Source: JAPLYB01 sp964481435 (GTDB taxonomy: Archaea; Nanobdellota; Nanobdellia; Pacearchaeales; UBA284). From it: a stretch of DNA of 36,846 nucleotides. How positions within the stretch are numbered: the first letter of the stretch is position 1; every line of letters starts with the position of its first letter. Both the position numbers and the translations under genes were made by a program. Where the stretch lies: the NCBI GenBank assembly GCA_964481435.1, contig CAYZTH010000002.1, forward strand, positions 1 to 36,846, written 5' to 3'. This document shows, piece by piece, positions 1 to 7,374 of this stretch. Under the pieces are notes generated by a model. That model searched no databases and was not told where the DNA came from. It saw only the letters and a program-made list of their open reading frames with translations.

Positions 1-8
1 GGAATTTT

Positions 9-470
9 TTGATTGCAATTATCTTGAGTTTTTTGCCTATTGTTGAACTTAGGGCTGGAATTCCTATGGCTATTCTTTCAGGGATTAATCCTTGGATTGC
101 CTTTTTCCTGTGTGTCTTTGTCAATATATTAATTATACCTTTTGTTTTCTTCTTTCTTGATAAGGTCCATGTTTGGCTTTTATCTTATAATTGGTATAAA
201 AAATCTATAAATAAAACTTTTGAGAGAGCTAAGAAGAGAAGTGAAAAAGTCAAAAAAAATATGAATACATGGGGTATGCTGGCCCTAGCTTTATTTGTGG
301 CCATTCCCCTGCCTGGAACAGGTGCTTGGACAGGAACTATTGTTGCCTGGCTCTTGAAACTGAATAGGAAAAAATCATTTTGGGCTATAACCCTCGGAGT
401 TGCTATAGCTGGAATAATTGTTACCCTAGCTGTAACAGGACTGGTTGCCCTATTTGGGATTTTTATATAA
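9..470 (+). CDS. Small multidrug export-type membrane protein (possibly 5' partial)
   Basis: A 153-residue, strongly hydrophobic protein with about four membrane segments. Residues 100-118 carry the signature IPLPGTGAWTGTIVAWLL, and the N-terminal half carries ELRAGIP. Both are typical of the small multidrug export protein family (Pfam Sm_multidrug_ex). The family name implies efflux, but its transport substrate is not established. The only start in the window is TTG at 9, and the frame stays open to the window edge, so the true start may lie just upstream. Length is close to the family's usual 150-170 residues. A charged Lys/Arg-rich cytoplasmic loop sits around residues 63-85. Family assignment is fairly secure; function in this cell is inference. 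Confidence 0.75.
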   Translation: MIAIILSFLPIVELRAGIPMAILSGINPWIAFFLCVFVNILIIPFVFFFLDKVHVWLLSYNWYKKSINKTFERAKKRSEKVKKNMNTWGMLALALFVAIPLPGTGAWTGTIVAWLLKLNRKKSFWAITLGVAIAGIIVTLAVTGLVALFGIFI

Positions 471-480
471 CTAGATAGTG

Positions 481-506
481 GTTACAAAAAGAAAGATTTA
501 TAAATT
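481..506 (+). promoter_or_regulatory. Promoter of the 525 gene with A-rich upstream element
   Basis: GTTACAAAAAGAAAG at 481-495 runs directly into a TATA element TTTATAAAT (about 497-505). The ATG at 525 lies about 24 nt after the TATA centre, the spacing of a leaderless archaeal transcript. Almost the same upstream string is found reading leftward at 5497-5471 ahead of another gene of unknown function. Confidence 0.55.
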
Positions 507-524
507 AAGAAATTCTTGAAATTC

Positions 525-923
525 ATGACAAACAAAGATTATTCCCAACATCGCGGTTTTTTTAGAGAAATCATGGGCTACCCTGAAACATGGATAATTC
601 TTGCAGCCCTATATGGTCTCGCAGAACTTGGAGTTACAGTTATCAAAGCCAATCAGTATGATAAATTTTTCTTACAACAAGCAGAGGTTCGCACCAGCGA
701 TTTAAGCCCAAGGGCTAAAAATGACAGCACCGGTACCTTGGCTAAACATCTGGAATCCTGGTTTCCGGGAATAGGCCCATTCAGCGTAAATCAAGCGAGG
801 AGGAATAGTAGACTCGCTAGAGACCAGTTAATAACTGTTGAGGAGGTAAGAGCTGAACAAAATATGCTCGATTCTGCTGATGCCGCATACGCAGATTCTA
901 TCCGTGCTGAAAGAGCAAGATAA
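525..923 (+). CDS. Hypothetical protein with one N-terminal membrane segment
   Basis: A 132-residue protein of no family I recognise. A hydrophobic stretch near residues 21-37 (ETWIILAALYGLAELGVTVI) could span the membrane; the rest is polar and charged, ending in a helical segment rich in Glu, Ala and Arg. I chose ATG 525 over the in-frame TTG at 516 because the TATA element at about 497-505 places transcription start at or near 525. The gene stands alone, with its own promoter and an AT-rich gap on both sides. Its upstream promoter element matches that of the unrelated-looking gene at 4833-5441, hinting at shared control. Confidence 0.6.
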   Translation: MTNKDYSQHRGFFREIMGYPETWIILAALYGLAELGVTVIKANQYDKFFLQQAEVRTSDLSPRAKNDSTGTLAKHLESWFPGIGPFSVNQARRNSRLARDQLITVEEVRAEQNMLDSADAAYADSIRAERAR

Positions 924-1001
924 TTCTTTTATCAATAAAATTCTTAAAGCCCAGATTCTATTGTATTTATATATAATCAGAAAAAGAGGAAAAAAAGTCA
1001 A

Positions 1002-1502
1002 ATGAAAGTGGGCAAAAAAACAATCAGGGCCTTTAGATGGATTGTGGGAATTCTGAGAAAGCATAATGTCCCTTTTCAGATAAGCGGGGGATTCTCTGCT
1101 AAAGTATATGGCTCTAGAAGACCTGTGCATGATATTGATATAGATATCCCTGAAAATAAATTTAGGGTAATTCTCCCTGAAGTAAAGAGGTATATTGTAT
1201 ACGGGCCTTCAAAATACAAGAGTGATGCCTGGGATTTGTATCTAATGACTCTGAACTATCATGGACAGCTTTTAGATATTGGCGGAGCATTTGATGAGAA
1301 AGTCTGTGATATAAGAACAGAAAAATGGAGGAGCATTCCTACCAATTTTCACAATGCAAAGGAAATGAGTGTTTTTGGTTTGAAAGTTCCGGTTATAAAT
1401 CCGCATGAATTAGTTGAGTATAAAAGTTATCTTTGCAGACACCAGGTTGAAGATATCAAAGCTGCAAAGGAATTTATTAAAAGAGAAAAGGTGAAAAAAT
1501 GA
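1002..1502 (+). CDS. Nucleotidyltransferase-fold protein
   Basis: A 166-residue protein with the minimal nucleotidyltransferase signature: a GGFSAKVYGSRR stretch at about residues 29-40 followed by HDIDIDIP, supplying the paired metal-binding aspartates. The later part (NPHELVEYKSYLCRHQVEDIKAAK) resembles the helical tail of AbiEii- or DUF6036-like nucleotidyltransferases. The substrate cannot be told from sequence; candidates include tRNA ends and protein residues, as in MenA/AbiEii toxins. TATA-like TATTTATATATA lies at 965-976. The stop overlaps the start of the next gene by 4 nt (ATGA), so the two are translationally coupled, although the neighbour is a pilin-like protein. Confidence 0.65.
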   Translation: MKVGKKTIRAFRWIVGILRKHNVPFQISGGFSAKVYGSRRPVHDIDIDIPENKFRVILPEVKRYIVYGPSKYKSDAWDLYLMTLNYHGQLLDIGGAFDEKVCDIRTEKWRSIPTNFHNAKEMSVFGLKVPVINPHELVEYKSYLCRHQVEDIKAAKEFIKREKVKK

Positions 1503-1975
1503 AAAATAGACGAGGACAATTCTTTTTGATATTTGCCGTGATAATAGGCATAGCACTTCTTGTTGCTGCAACACAGTTCAACAAGACATCCAAAGATAAT
1601 TCTGGTAAAGAGATGTTTGAGCTAAGATGTCAGAACTATCGTAATGAGATATTCAAGATAAGCGAGTATGCCCTATCCCATGATAAGACACAAGAATCTG
1701 GATTGATTAAGGATTTCTCAGATGGTTTTTATGATTATATGAATAGAAGTTACGATCATTTTGATTTGTATTTCTTATATAGCAATGAAACCAAGGCAGG
1801 GGTTGTTAAATATCTTGATGGAATTAAAGGAGAATTTGAAGAAATATATTTATTTGAAAATAGTTATACTTTTACTGGGGCAGATATAACCAAAACATAT
1901 AACTTTTATACAGATGATTCATTTTACTTTTATATGAGGGCGAAGAAAGGAGGAGAAGTCTATGTATGCGAATAA
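1499..1975 (+). CDS. Type IV pilin-like secreted protein
   Basis: 158 residues with a class III-type signal: a short basic leader KNRRG, then a hydrophobic run FFLIFAVIIGIALL, with cleavage expected after the Gly. The mature part is Tyr/Phe-rich with Cys near residues 43 and 157. This looks like the first member of the five-gene pilin-like group reaching to 4818. Its start overlaps the nucleotidyltransferase stop by 4 nt. It is more divergent than the later pilins: Gln rather than Ile follows the predicted cleavage site, and the Pro typical of archaeal pilin N-termini is missing. Confidence in the secreted or pilin-like class is good; assembly into a pilus is inference. Confidence 0.65.
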   Translation: MKNRRGQFFLIFAVIIGIALLVAATQFNKTSKDNSGKEMFELRCQNYRNEIFKISEYALSHDKTQESGLIKDFSDGFYDYMNRSYDHFDLYFLYSNETKAGVVKYLDGIKGEFEEIYLFENSYTFTGADITKTYNFYTDDSFYFYMRAKKGGEVYVCE

Positions 1976-2024
1976 AATAGAAGTAATTAATTTAAAACTA
2001 AACAAAGATTTTGGTAAACTCTAA
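1962..2024 (+). CDS. Possible 20-codon ORF behind a strong ribosome binding site
   Basis: ATG at 1962 follows AGGAGGAG (1949-1955) by a good spacing and opens 20 codons (MYANKIEVINLK...). It overlaps the end of the pilin-like gene in another frame. The purine-rich stretch also encodes KKGGEV of the upstream protein, so the apparent ribosome binding site may be chance. Low confidence. Confidence 0.2.
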   Translation: MYANKIEVINLKLNKDFGKL

Positions 2025-2081
2025 GTTCACAACGTTTTGCAAAACCCAATTAGCCAAAATAACATAAGTCAAATCAAAAAA

Positions 2082-2600
2082 ATGAGACAAATTATTAATA
2101 ACAAGAAAGGAATATCTGAACTGGTTTCATATGTTCTATTGATTGTGTTAGCTATTGCAATTGCTAGCGGCGTTTACATCTGGCTTACGAGCATTGCTAA
2201 ACCTTCTAATGCGGTTGAATGTCCTGATGTTAACTTGAGGCTTGAGAGTTATGAATGCATTCAAAGATTCGCAAATGATCCTGGAAAGTTAACCCTTGAT
2301 TTAAAGAATAATGGAAAATTTGATATCACTGGATTCAGGATAATGATAAGAGATGATCCTGATAGACTTTTTTCTAATATCAGCGTTGTGAATGATTGTT
2401 TTGGTGGAGAGAGCACCCTGGGCGCATATGGGTGCGAGATAAAGGTCTCTGAAACAAGAAGTGTTTCTGGAACTTTCTCTGCTATAAACACAGTTAGACT
2501 AGTCCAAATTATACCAATAAAAGAAGTTGATGGCAAGCTTGCTTACTGCAAACCTATTGAATTCTTGATTGATAACTGTGTTTCCCCTTCTTCTGGTTGA
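2082..2600 (+). CDS. Archaeal type IV pilin
   Basis: 172 residues from ATG 2082. The N-terminus has a basic leader NNKKG followed by ISELVSYVLLIVLAIAIASG, the prepilin peptidase site plus hydrophobic helix of archaeal pilins (Pilin_N/DUF1628 type). Cleavage is expected between Gly and Ile. The exported part has about five Cys residues (CPDV, YECI, DCFG, GCEI, YCKP) that could form disulfides. An earlier TTG at 2037 is in frame but adds a polar extension with no sense as a leader, so I prefer 2082. It is second in a run of same-strand pilin-like genes; no assembly ATPase or platform gene lies in the window. Confidence 0.8.
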   Translation: MRQIINNKKGISELVSYVLLIVLAIAIASGVYIWLTSIAKPSNAVECPDVNLRLESYECIQRFANDPGKLTLDLKNNGKFDITGFRIMIRDDPDRLFSNISVVNDCFGGESTLGAYGCEIKVSETRSVSGTFSAINTVRLVQIIPIKEVDGKLAYCKPIEFLIDNCVSPSSG

Positions 2601-2608
2601 AATCAGAA

Positions 2609-3085
2609 TTATTGAGGATTAAGAGTTTTAGAGATATAGGTGAGAGCATATCCAACACCATAACCTACAAAAAATCTACCTGTAGAAACTGCTCCGTTTA
2701 TTAATAGGGCTTGAGGTATATTTCTTTTAGATCTTTCTAGGAAGTCTCTTATAAATTCTTTGGGAAACAAGGAGGCTCGAGCGTTAAATCTACATGCGCT
2801 CTGGTACACTGCATCTACTTCTTTGTCAGATATCTTAAAGTCCACACAATAGCCTTTTAAATAAGCGTCTAGGCCAGAAAAAAGAGTATTCAGCACAATC
2901 ACCCCCGTATCTGCTCTCAAACCCATTGGACGACCATTTGCAGCATTACTTCCTTCAATAGCTCCCACCACAAGTGTGGAAATATTCAAAAGGGGAACTA
3001 GGATACCCGTTGCGGATTTTATTTTTCTTGCTATTGGATGACTAACATTTTCTTCTAGACTTTCATTGTTTGTTGAATTACTCAT
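2609..3085 (-). CDS. Small membrane protein, unknown
   Basis: 158 residues with two to three hydrophobic segments (about 27-45, 60-78 and 125-152) separated by a charged loop. No family is recognised. The small-residue-rich last segment (GRFFVGYGVGYALTYIS) suggests helix packing. It is the only minus-strand gene within the pilin run and has its own promoter (TATA near 3165-3172 on the minus strand). Its leader can form two hairpins, at 3117-3146 and 3097-3113, the nearer one ending just before GGAAAAGAAT and the ATG. Similar small membrane proteins occur at 18842-19258 and 21308-21724; I could not show that they are homologous. Confidence 0.6.
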   Translation of the reverse strand: MSNSTNNESLEENVSHPIARKIKSATGILVPLLNISTLVVGAIEGSNAANGRPMGLRADTGVIVLNTLFSGLDAYLKGYCVDFKISDKEVDAVYQSACRFNARASLFPKEFIRDFLERSKRNIPQALLINGAVSTGRFFVGYGVGYALTYISKTLNPQ

Positions 3086-3096
3086 ATTCTTTTCCT

Positions 3097-3146
3097 AGAA
3101 CCAAGAAGGTTCTTTCAATCCCTAAAAAATTGAGTTTTTTGGGATT
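3097..3146 (-). promoter_or_regulatory. Two tandem hairpins in the leader of the 2609-3085 gene
   Basis: The first in transcription order pairs AATCCC at 3117-3122 with GGGATT at 3141-3146, continued by A6 (3124-3129) and T6 (3135-3140), with one unpaired base and the five-base loop 3130-3134. The second pairs AGAACC at 3097-3102 with GGTTCT at 3108-3113 around a five-base loop. It ends 11 nt before the start codon, next to a purine-rich ribosome binding site. This may control translation or be a transcription signal; untested. Confidence 0.5.
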
Positions 3147-3234
3147 TTGAGTCTTTTTATTAAACTTTTATACTGGTTTATACTTCAAGGCTTCTGGCTC
3201 ACAAGATTTTTAAATTCATAATACCTAGGTATTT

Positions 3235-3690
3235 ATGTTAAAATCTAAAAGAGGAATATCTCCGGTTATTGCAACAATACTTCTTGTGGTGATTGCGATT
3301 GCTTTATTTGGCGCAGTCTATGTCTGGATAACAAGTATGCAAAAAGATGCCATCATTAAGTTTGATACTGGAATTGAGCAAGCATGCTTAAAAGTTAATT
3401 TTAATGTTCTAAAACAAGGAGATGAGATACAAGTTCAGAATAGAGGTGAAGTTGCTTTGTATAGAGTTCAATTATATGTAAAGAAAGATGGCTCACTAGA
3501 TTCTCTTGGAACAATTCCGCTTGAGTCAAGCTCAGGAGTCATTGGCCAGGGAGAGAGTGCAAGCGGCGAGTTTGATTTGGCAGGATGCCAACAAATCAAG
3601 GCCGTTCCAGTCTTACTTGGCATATCAAAGAAAACAGGAACTGAGAAAGAGTATGTCTGCCAAGAGAAAACAAAGTTTATCGGATGCTAA
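3235..3690 (+). CDS. Archaeal type IV pilin
   Basis: 151 residues with a textbook class III signal: KSKRG then ISPVIATILLVVIAIALFG, matching the Pilin_N (DUF1628) family. Cleavage is predicted after Gly7. The body is beta-rich with three Cys residues (ACLK, GCQQ, YVCQ) plus a C-terminal GC. The promoter is TTTTTAAATTC at about 3209-3217, about 24 nt before the ATG, so the transcript is probably leaderless. Next in line is another pilin after a 52-nt gap. Confidence 0.85.
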   Translation: MLKSKRGISPVIATILLVVIAIALFGAVYVWITSMQKDAIIKFDTGIEQACLKVNFNVLKQGDEIQVQNRGEVALYRVQLYVKKDGSLDSLGTIPLESSSGVIGQGESASGEFDLAGCQQIKAVPVLLGISKKTGTEKEYVCQEKTKFIGC

Positions 3691-3742
3691 AGACAAAGTA
3701 TAAAAAGCTAAATTTACTAAAAAATAGAGAAAAAGAGGAAAG

Positions 3743-4204
3743 ATGAATGTATTAAACAATAAACGAGGAATTGAACCTGTTATTGCAACTGTTCTTTTGA
3801 TTGTAGTTACTCTTGCTGTTGTTGGCTTAGTTATGGGATTTTTATATCCATATATTCAGAATATGATTGATAAGCAGACAGCCTGTAATGGTGTTGCTTT
3901 GAGAATAAGCAGTGAAGGAACTTGTACGGGGGGCCCAGATGGTACAAAGGTCATGGTTGAAGCTATATTGAATGATAATAATCTAAGCAAAATGACTACT
4001 TATTTCCTGTTTGGTGGGGAGACCAGGACAAATATATCAACAAGCTTGAATTTATTGCCTGAGAATGGCGGAGCAAGAACCTATAAATATGCGACTCAAG
4101 AAAAGGTAGAAAAGGTCTGGGCAATCCCAACAATAAAATTCAAAGGAAAAGATTTCAGCTGCGATAATGCAAAAGCAGAACTTACTCCTGTTTTAGCATG
4201 TTAG
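3743..4204 (+). CDS. Archaeal type IV pilin
   Basis: 153 residues; leader NNKRG then IEPVIATVLLIVVTLAVVGLV, a canonical prepilin peptidase site with Glu at position +2 and Pro at +3, followed by the assembly helix. The mature domain contains four Cys (TACN, TCTG, SCDN, final C) suitable for two disulfides. It has a good ribosome binding context (GAGGAAAG before ATG) and follows the previous pilin by 52 nt, so the two may be co-transcribed. The four Cys and 150-residue size resemble its neighbours, suggesting duplicated pilin subunits. Confidence 0.85.
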   Translation: MNVLNNKRGIEPVIATVLLIVVTLAVVGLVMGFLYPYIQNMIDKQTACNGVALRISSEGTCTGGPDGTKVMVEAILNDNNLSKMTTYFLFGGETRTNISTSLNLLPENGGARTYKYATQEKVEKVWAIPTIKFKGKDFSCDNAKAELTPVLAC

Positions 4205-4231
4205 AGAGTATATCTAAACTGTATAAATTAA

Positions 4232-4264
4232 GGGTTTTAATAAAATTTTATCTTTTTAAAACCC
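4232..4264. promoter_or_regulatory. Inverted repeat enclosing the TATA box of the 4282 pilin-like gene
   Basis: GGGTTTTAA (4232-4240) and TTAAAACCC (4256-4264) are perfect 9-nt complements with a 15-nt spacer. The right arm overlaps the TATA element CTTTTTAAAACC about 25 nt before the ATG. A dimeric repressor bound here would block TBP; this is inference. Confidence 0.45.
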
Positions 4265-4281
4265 AGACAAGATAATAACAT

Positions 4282-4818
4282 ATGAAAATGTTGAGGCAAA
4301 AAAGAGGTGTTGTCTGGGTTTCTACTATTCTGTATATCTTGATAAGTCTGGCGGTCTTATCTCTTGTCTTGGTATCTGTGCAACCAATTATAGACAAGAA
4401 CCGAGATAAAGCGCTATGTTCTCAGAGCGAACAGATGCTGAGAGATATTGATTCTAGGATAAGAGATGTCGGTTCTGTTGAAGGAAATAAGCTCTCTTTA
4501 GATGCAAAGATAAGTCGAGGAAACTTAATAATAAACTCAAGTTCAAATTCAATAACTTGGGAACTAACAGACTCGGCATATCAGTATAGTGAGGAAAACA
4601 CGCCAATAAATATTTCAGCTAATATAAAAGCCATTACAAGAAGAAGCAGAGAGAACAAATGGGATGTTAAGATATACTTGGATTATCAGGGAAAATATAA
4701 TGTAACCTATAACAATGGAGAAACCTCAAGAGTCTTATCTGAATCAGATTATGTTTTGTTCTTTGAGTATGCTGGCAATAGTGATTCTTTGAAACAGATT
4801 GATGTCCGTGTAAGTTAA
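4282..4818 (+). CDS. Pilin-like secreted protein
   Basis: 178 residues; basic leader LRQKRG followed by VVWVSTILYILISLAVLSL, a class III-like signal with Val instead of Ile after the predicted cleavage. The mature part is hydrophilic, with NITY/NVTY-type N-glycosylation sequons and a single Cys. It is more divergent than the 3235 and 3743 pilins and could be a minor pilin. A second in-frame ATG occurs at 4288; either start gives the same mature protein. The promoter TATA lies inside the inverted repeat 4232-4264. Confidence 0.7.
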   Translation: MKMLRQKRGVVWVSTILYILISLAVLSLVLVSVQPIIDKNRDKALCSQSEQMLRDIDSRIRDVGSVEGNKLSLDAKISRGNLIINSSSNSITWELTDSAYQYSEENTPINISANIKAITRRSRENKWDVKIYLDYQGKYNVTYNNGETSRVLSESDYVLFFEYAGNSDSLKQIDVRVS

Positions 4819-4832
4819 TTATTAATTAAATA

Positions 4833-5441
4833 TCAGTCAAGAAAACCGGCTTTTGCAAATTCCTCTTCTCTGACTTCTGCCCCATATCTTGAGATCTCTT
4901 CCATAATTTTCTGGGTTCCGAGAACATAACGGCCCTCCTTGTGTTTCCTAATTTTCCTTAAAGAAACAAGAAAATGAGCGCGCCTATTCCTCTGACCTCG
5001 TTCTTGAATTTTATTGGCTGGGGATACTCCTAACTTGCTTAAAGCACCGAGGATTGGTCCTGCTAATGATTCATAACCATGATTCTGAATTAAATTAGTA
5101 AGTTGTTTTTCAGATACTCCCTCTTTGCATCCAATCATAAATGGCTCTTTCCCCTTACCAACCCAGAGATACATTTTTGAAACATCACTATATAACAATC
5201 CGGCATCAAACTTTAAATCTTCATCACTAAAAGTACCTGGATGATAAAAACCACAGTCTCTTAAATTTTTTGGAGTAAAGAAATAGTCCGGTCTAGTCTG
5301 GACTGAGTGATTGTCTGCTTCTGTTCCATATGATTTCATTGATTTAGCGGTTTCAACTGGTCTCCTTGGCCAAGGATCTGAACGATCTTGGTCTGTTGGA
5401 CCTTGTAAACATGCTAAAAGTGTGTCTAAATTAGTTGACAT
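4833..5441 (-). CDS. Hypothetical soluble protein
   Basis: 202 residues with no family recognised. It has no signal peptide or membrane segment. The sequence is mixed alpha/beta with a basic stretch near residues 145-170 (IQERGQRNRRAHFLVSLRKIRKHKEGR) that could bind nucleic acid. The ATG is preceded by GAGGTAAAAA, a plausible ribosome binding site, and by TTTATAAA at 5473-5480 on the minus strand. The region 5442-5569 is a divergent promoter shared with serS. Confidence 0.55.
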   Translation of the reverse strand: MSTNLDTLLACLQGPTDQDRSDPWPRRPVETAKSMKSYGTEADNHSVQTRPDYFFTPKNLRDCGFYHPGTFSDEDLKFDAGLLYSDVSKMYLWVGKGKEPFMIGCKEGVSEKQLTNLIQNHGYESLAGPILGALSKLGVSPANKIQERGQRNRRAHFLVSLRKIRKHKEGRYVLGTQKIMEEISRYGAEVREEEFAKAGFLD

Positions 5442-5470
5442 TTTTTACCTCTATATGTATAAGTGATAAT

Positions 5471-5520
5471 AGTTTATAAACCTTTCTTTTTGTTACTTTT
5501 AACTAGTGGTGACAAGAAAG
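5471..5520. promoter_or_regulatory. Divergent promoter region with inverted copies of an A-rich element
   Basis: Reading leftward, GTAACAAAAAGAAAG (5497-5483) abuts TATA element TTTATAAA (5480-5473), almost the same as the arrangement at 481-506. Reading rightward, GTGACAAGAAAG lies at 5509-5520. The two copies face each other, so the pair forms an imperfect inverted repeat. The serS TATA element CTTTAAATAAG follows at about 5541-5551. Confidence 0.5.
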
Positions 5521-5569
5521 AGAGAATAGTTCTCGAAATCTTTAAATAAGTCAGGAAACATAGGTTATC

Positions 5570-6877
5570 ATGTTTGACCTAAAGTTTATCAGGGAGAATG
5601 AAAAAGAGATAAGAGAGTCTATCCTGAAAAGAGGATTGGAGATTCATGCCCTAAATGATATTCTAAAAGAAGACATAGAATTTAGGGAGATAAAAGAGAA
5701 AGTTGATGAATTGCGGCATGAAAGGAATGTTATTTCTGAGAGAATAAATGAAGCAAAGAAACAGGACAAGGATGTCAGACCGATTATAGAGAAAGCAAGA
5801 AAAATCCCTGAGGAATTAAAGTCTTATGAAGAAAAATTATCTAAGCTTGAGGCGAGCACAAGCCTATTAATTAAGAAGATACCGAATATCCTTGATAAGA
5901 AAGTCCCACAAGGCAAGGATGCAAAACATAATAAAGTGTTAAGAAAATGGGGAAAGATACCAAAGTTCAAGTTTAAAATCAAGACGCATGTCGAAATTGC
6001 TGAAGACCTTGGTCTATGTGACTTTGATGCCAGTGCAGAAGTTGCTGGAAAAGGATTCTACTATCTTAAAGGAGACCTTGCTCTTTTGAATCAAGCACTT
6101 CTCCAGTTTGCAATTGATTTTATGAAGAAAAAAGGATACCAGTATATTGAACCGCCTTTAATGATGAGGGCGGACATCGCTGCTGCTGCAGGAGATCTTG
6201 GGGCATTTAAGGATGCTCTCTATAAGATTGAGGGAGAGGACCTGTATATGATACCTACTGCTGAACACGCCATTCTTGGTATGTTGAGAGATACGACACT
6301 TGCTGAAGAAAAGCTGCCAGTAAAGTGCTTTGGATATTCAATGTGCTTTAGAAAAGAGGTCGGAGCTCATGGAATCAATGAAAAAGGCCTTTGGAGAACT
6401 CATCAATTCAATAAAGTTGAACAGTTCATATTCTGCAAACAAAAGGATTCTGGAAAGTATTATGATGAACTATTAAAAAATTCAGAAGAGATTGTCAAAA
6501 AACTTGGCTTACCCTATAGGGTATTTGAATCGTGTGCAGGAGACCTGAGCATATGGAAGAGCAGAGGAGCTGATATTGAGGTTTATAGACCTACAGTTGG
6601 CGAGTATGGAGAGATTATGTCTGTGTCAAACTGCGGAGTATATCAATCAAGAGATTTAGGAATAAAAGGCACAAACAGCAAGGGCGAGAAATACTTCATC
6701 AATACCCTAAATAATACTGCCATGGCAACCTCAAGAATCATGGTAGCTATTCTAGAGAACTTCCAACAAGCTGATGGAACAGTCAAAGTTCCAAGTGTTC
6801 TTCAGAAATACGTTGGAAAAAAAGTGTTGGGAGAGAAGAAAAGTAAAAAGGTTAAGAAAAAGAAATCAAGAAAATGA
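5570..6877 (+). CDS. serS: Seryl-tRNA synthetase
   Basis: 435 residues; charges tRNA-Ser with serine in the cytoplasm. It starts MFDLKFIRENE, with an N-terminal long coiled coil (about residues 30-110) that contacts the tRNA long arm. The class II core follows: motif 2 FRKEVGAHGINEKGLWRTHQF around residue 260 and motif 3 NNTAMATSRIMVAILEN around residue 390. This is the common SerRS type, not the rare methanogen type with a zinc site. Length is normal apart from a Lys/Arg-rich tail (about 20 residues). The TATA centre lies about 25 nt before the ATG, consistent with a leaderless mRNA. The stop overlaps the Nudix gene start by 4 nt. Confidence 0.95.
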   Translation: MFDLKFIRENEKEIRESILKRGLEIHALNDILKEDIEFREIKEKVDELRHERNVISERINEAKKQDKDVRPIIEKARKIPEELKSYEEKLSKLEASTSLLIKKIPNILDKKVPQGKDAKHNKVLRKWGKIPKFKFKIKTHVEIAEDLGLCDFDASAEVAGKGFYYLKGDLALLNQALLQFAIDFMKKKGYQYIEPPLMMRADIAAAAGDLGAFKDALYKIEGEDLYMIPTAEHAILGMLRDTTLAEEKLPVKCFGYSMCFRKEVGAHGINEKGLWRTHQFNKVEQFIFCKQKDSGKYYDELLKNSEEIVKKLGLPYRVFESCAGDLSIWKSRGADIEVYRPTVGEYGEIMSVSNCGVYQSRDLGIKGTNSKGEKYFINTLNNTAMATSRIMVAILENFQQADGTVKVPSVLQKYVGKKVLGEKKSKKVKKKKSRK

Positions 6878-7374
6878 AGAAACAAATGATTCCGATTGTT
6901 GATGAGCGTGACAAACTGATTTGTTATAAAGAGAGAGGATCAATTAAATCTGGGGAGATTTATCGTGTTTCTAGTCTTTGTATTATTAATAGTAAAAATC
7001 AAATTCTCTTGGCAAGAAGGGCATTGACTAAATCGCATAACCCTGGAAAGTGGGGCTTATCTGTAGAAGGCACCGTTGAAAAAGGAGAAACATATGATTC
7101 TAATATCATAAAAGAAGCTGAAGAGGAATTGGGGTTGAATGGGATAAAGCCCGTTAAAGGATTAAAGGTCCGAGTAAAATCCCTATACAATTATTTTTGT
7201 CAGATATATCATCTAAAAATAGATAAGGAACCCAAGGAATTTAAAATTAGAAAAGAAGAAATTGAAGAAATAAAATGGTTCCCTAAAAAACAATTCTTTA
7301 AACTTGTAAATGATTGCCCAGAAAATTTTATAGAGAATATGAAAGAAAGAGCAGAATTATTCTTTCCCAATTAG
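6874..7374 (+). CDS. Nudix hydrolase (isopentenyl-diphosphate isomerase-like subgroup)
   Basis: 166 residues with a Nudix box at about 67-89: G-TVEKG-E then seven residues then KEAEEELGL, where Lys replaces the usual Arg. The catalytic glutamates are kept. The N-terminal MIPIVDERDKLICYKERGSIKSGEIYRVSSL resembles the Nudix subgroup annotated as IPP isomerase-like or YfcD-like, but the true substrate cannot be told. It is translationally coupled to serS by an ATGA overlap. Its end overlaps the convergent hydrolase gene by 4 nt. Confidence 0.8.
   Translation: MKKQMIPIVDERDKLICYKERGSIKSGEIYRVSSLCIINSKNQILLARRALTKSHNPGKWGLSVEGTVEKGETYDSNIIKEAEEELGLNGIKPVKGLKVRVKSLYNYFCQIYHLKIDKEPKEFKIRKEEIEEIKWFPKKQFFKLVNDCPENFIENMKERAELFFPN

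Noticed and set aside
2028..2060. CACAACGTT followed by GTTTTGCAAAAC resembles hairpin element A/B
   Set aside because: The inner palindrome has no real loop and no outer stem closes directly on its 3' side; only a 4-bp TTGG/CCAA pairing with a 19-nt gap is possible. It does not share the family architecture.
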